Below, one piece after another: positions 24,552 to 25,204 of a DNA stretch of 25,204 nucleotides. The translations under genes and the position numbers were made by a program. The DNA comes from Roseilinea sp034431495. Its GTDB lineage: Bacteria > Chloroflexota > Anaerolineae > J036 > Brachytrichaceae. The notes under the pieces were generated by a model. That model searched no databases. It was not told the origin of the DNA and saw only the letters and a program-made list of their open reading frames with translations. Location: assembly GCA_034431495.1 (NCBI GenBank), contig DAOUDB010000003.1:1-25204 (forward strand). Direction: 5' to 3'. The number at the start of each line of letters is the position of its first letter. Position 1 is the first letter of the stretch.

Positions 24552-25202
24552 TTATGTGTCAGACACATCCAATCCCAGTCTGTGGGCGATGGCCGCCAGG
24601 CGCGACCCGAAACTGACCGTCCAGGGGCTGTGTTGAGTCACCAGCTCGGCCTCGCGCAACCCGGCCAGAAATTCCTGCCCGGTGGCGAAAGCCGGCATTC
24701 TAACCCGGCAGCGACCAATCTCGGCCAGCGTGTGCGCATCGCTCCCGGCCGTGCGCAGCAGCCCCAGCTCCAGGGCCAGCGCGTTGGCGCGCGCGTTGGC
24801 CGATGTGTCACGGGTGCGCGCGTTGTATGCCTCGATGAAATCAAGCCGGCTGCGCAGCCGGATGACATTCTCTGGCCCCAACCCTGCCCGGCGTGGATAG
24901 TCAAACGGATGCGAGGGGCCAACCAGTCCACCCTGCTCGCGCACCCGGTCAATGGTCTCTTCAGGGGTCAGGCCGGGGGGAATGCGCCGTTCGATGAACA
25001 GACAGAGCAACTCACCTTGTGAGGTCATCACTTCCTCACCCACGATGACAAGGTCTGGCGCCAGGTCGCGCGCGCGCAATGCGCCCTCGACTTCGTTGTG
25101 GTCTGTGATGGCGATGCGGTCAATGTGGACTGCGTGGCACGTGCGAATGACATCGGACAGCCGGTTAAGGCTGTCCGATGAAAAGCGCGTGTGGGCGTGC
25201 AA
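24552..25202 (-). CDS. PHP-domain metal-dependent phosphoesterase, N-terminus cut by window end
   Basis: The visible 216 residues form a PHP-domain protein. Metal-binding motifs appear in order: HAHTRFSSDS at the extreme N-terminus, AITDHNEVEGA, GEEVMTSQGELLCLF, GPSHPFD and AGSDAHTLAEIG. These supply the His/Asp/Glu ligands of a trinuclear metal site. Members hydrolyse phosphoesters such as nucleoside 3',5'-bisphosphates, or act on histidinol phosphate. This one fits the general YciV/TrpH-like group by its ITDHN and SDAH motifs, but the exact substrate is unknown. The residue before HAHT is Leu read from TTG, so the real start lies beyond the window edge (the family usually begins with a few residues then D-L-H-x-H-T). 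It ends 87 nt before fabF in the same direction. Confidence 0.88.
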   Translation of the reverse strand: MHAHTRFSSDSLNRLSDVIRTCHAVHIDRIAITDHNEVEGALRARDLAPDLVIVGEEVMTSQGELLCLFIERRIPPGLTPEETIDRVREQGGLVGPSHPFDYPRRAGLGPENVIRLRSRLDFIEAYNARTRDTSANARANALALELGLLRTAGSDAHTLAEIGRCRVRMPAFATGQEFLAGLREAELVTQHSPWTVSFGSRLAAIAHRLGLDVSDT

Positions 25203-25204
25203 TT

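Overview
The window is a GC-rich, gene-dense bacterial chromosome segment made almost entirely of intact genes. The mix of genes suggests a Chloroflexota (Anaerolineae-like) bacterium: tandem S41 proteases, a short TatA, a propionyl-CoA-type carboxyltransferase, an effector-associated-like domain on a membrane protein, and heptameric repeats in intergenic spaces. This is inference, because the window holds no rRNA or other marker that settles it. I see no tRNA, rRNA, CRISPR array, insertion sequence or phage gene.

Layout. From 1 to about 9350 everything is on the + strand. It starts with the tail of one S41 protease and a second complete one, which ends at a strong hairpin. Then come an unknown multi-pass membrane protein, TatA, a DUF697 protein that looks like a dead GTPase, a PrxQ peroxiredoxin with a Lys/Pro tail, a FAD-dependent oxidoreductase overlapping a small membrane protein by 4 nt, an acyl-CoA carboxylase beta subunit, and a membrane-anchored protein with an N-terminal death-like (EAD-like) domain. 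From 9439 to 14481 the genes are on the - strand: KDPG aldolase, KDG kinase, IMP dehydrogenase and PurH. From 14615 to 18595 folC and lon are on the + strand. From 18561 to the end the genes are on the - strand again: a uronate-dehydrogenase-like epimerase, mannonate dehydratase, a RraA-family protein, FabH, FabF and a truncated PHP-domain phosphoesterase.

How the genes work together. The sugar-acid genes (epimerase/uronate dehydrogenase-like, uxuA, kdgK, eda, perhaps rraA) cover most steps from hexuronates or aldonates to pyruvate and glyceraldehyde-3-phosphate. They lie in two blocks separated by purine (purH, guaB), folate (folC) and proteolysis (lon) genes. PurH uses a folate cofactor and FolC polyglutamylates folates, so their divergent arrangement makes metabolic sense. 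FabF and FabH are fatty-acid condensing enzymes.

The most striking non-coding signal is a set of 7-nt tandem repeats that fill several intergenic spaces (11251-11355, 14522-14575, 19448-19495, 20484-20621). Unit families are shared between arrays, and they sit at the 5' ends of - strand metabolic genes. The most interesting protein is the EAD-like membrane protein at 8257-9348. No complete new defence or conflict system is evident here.
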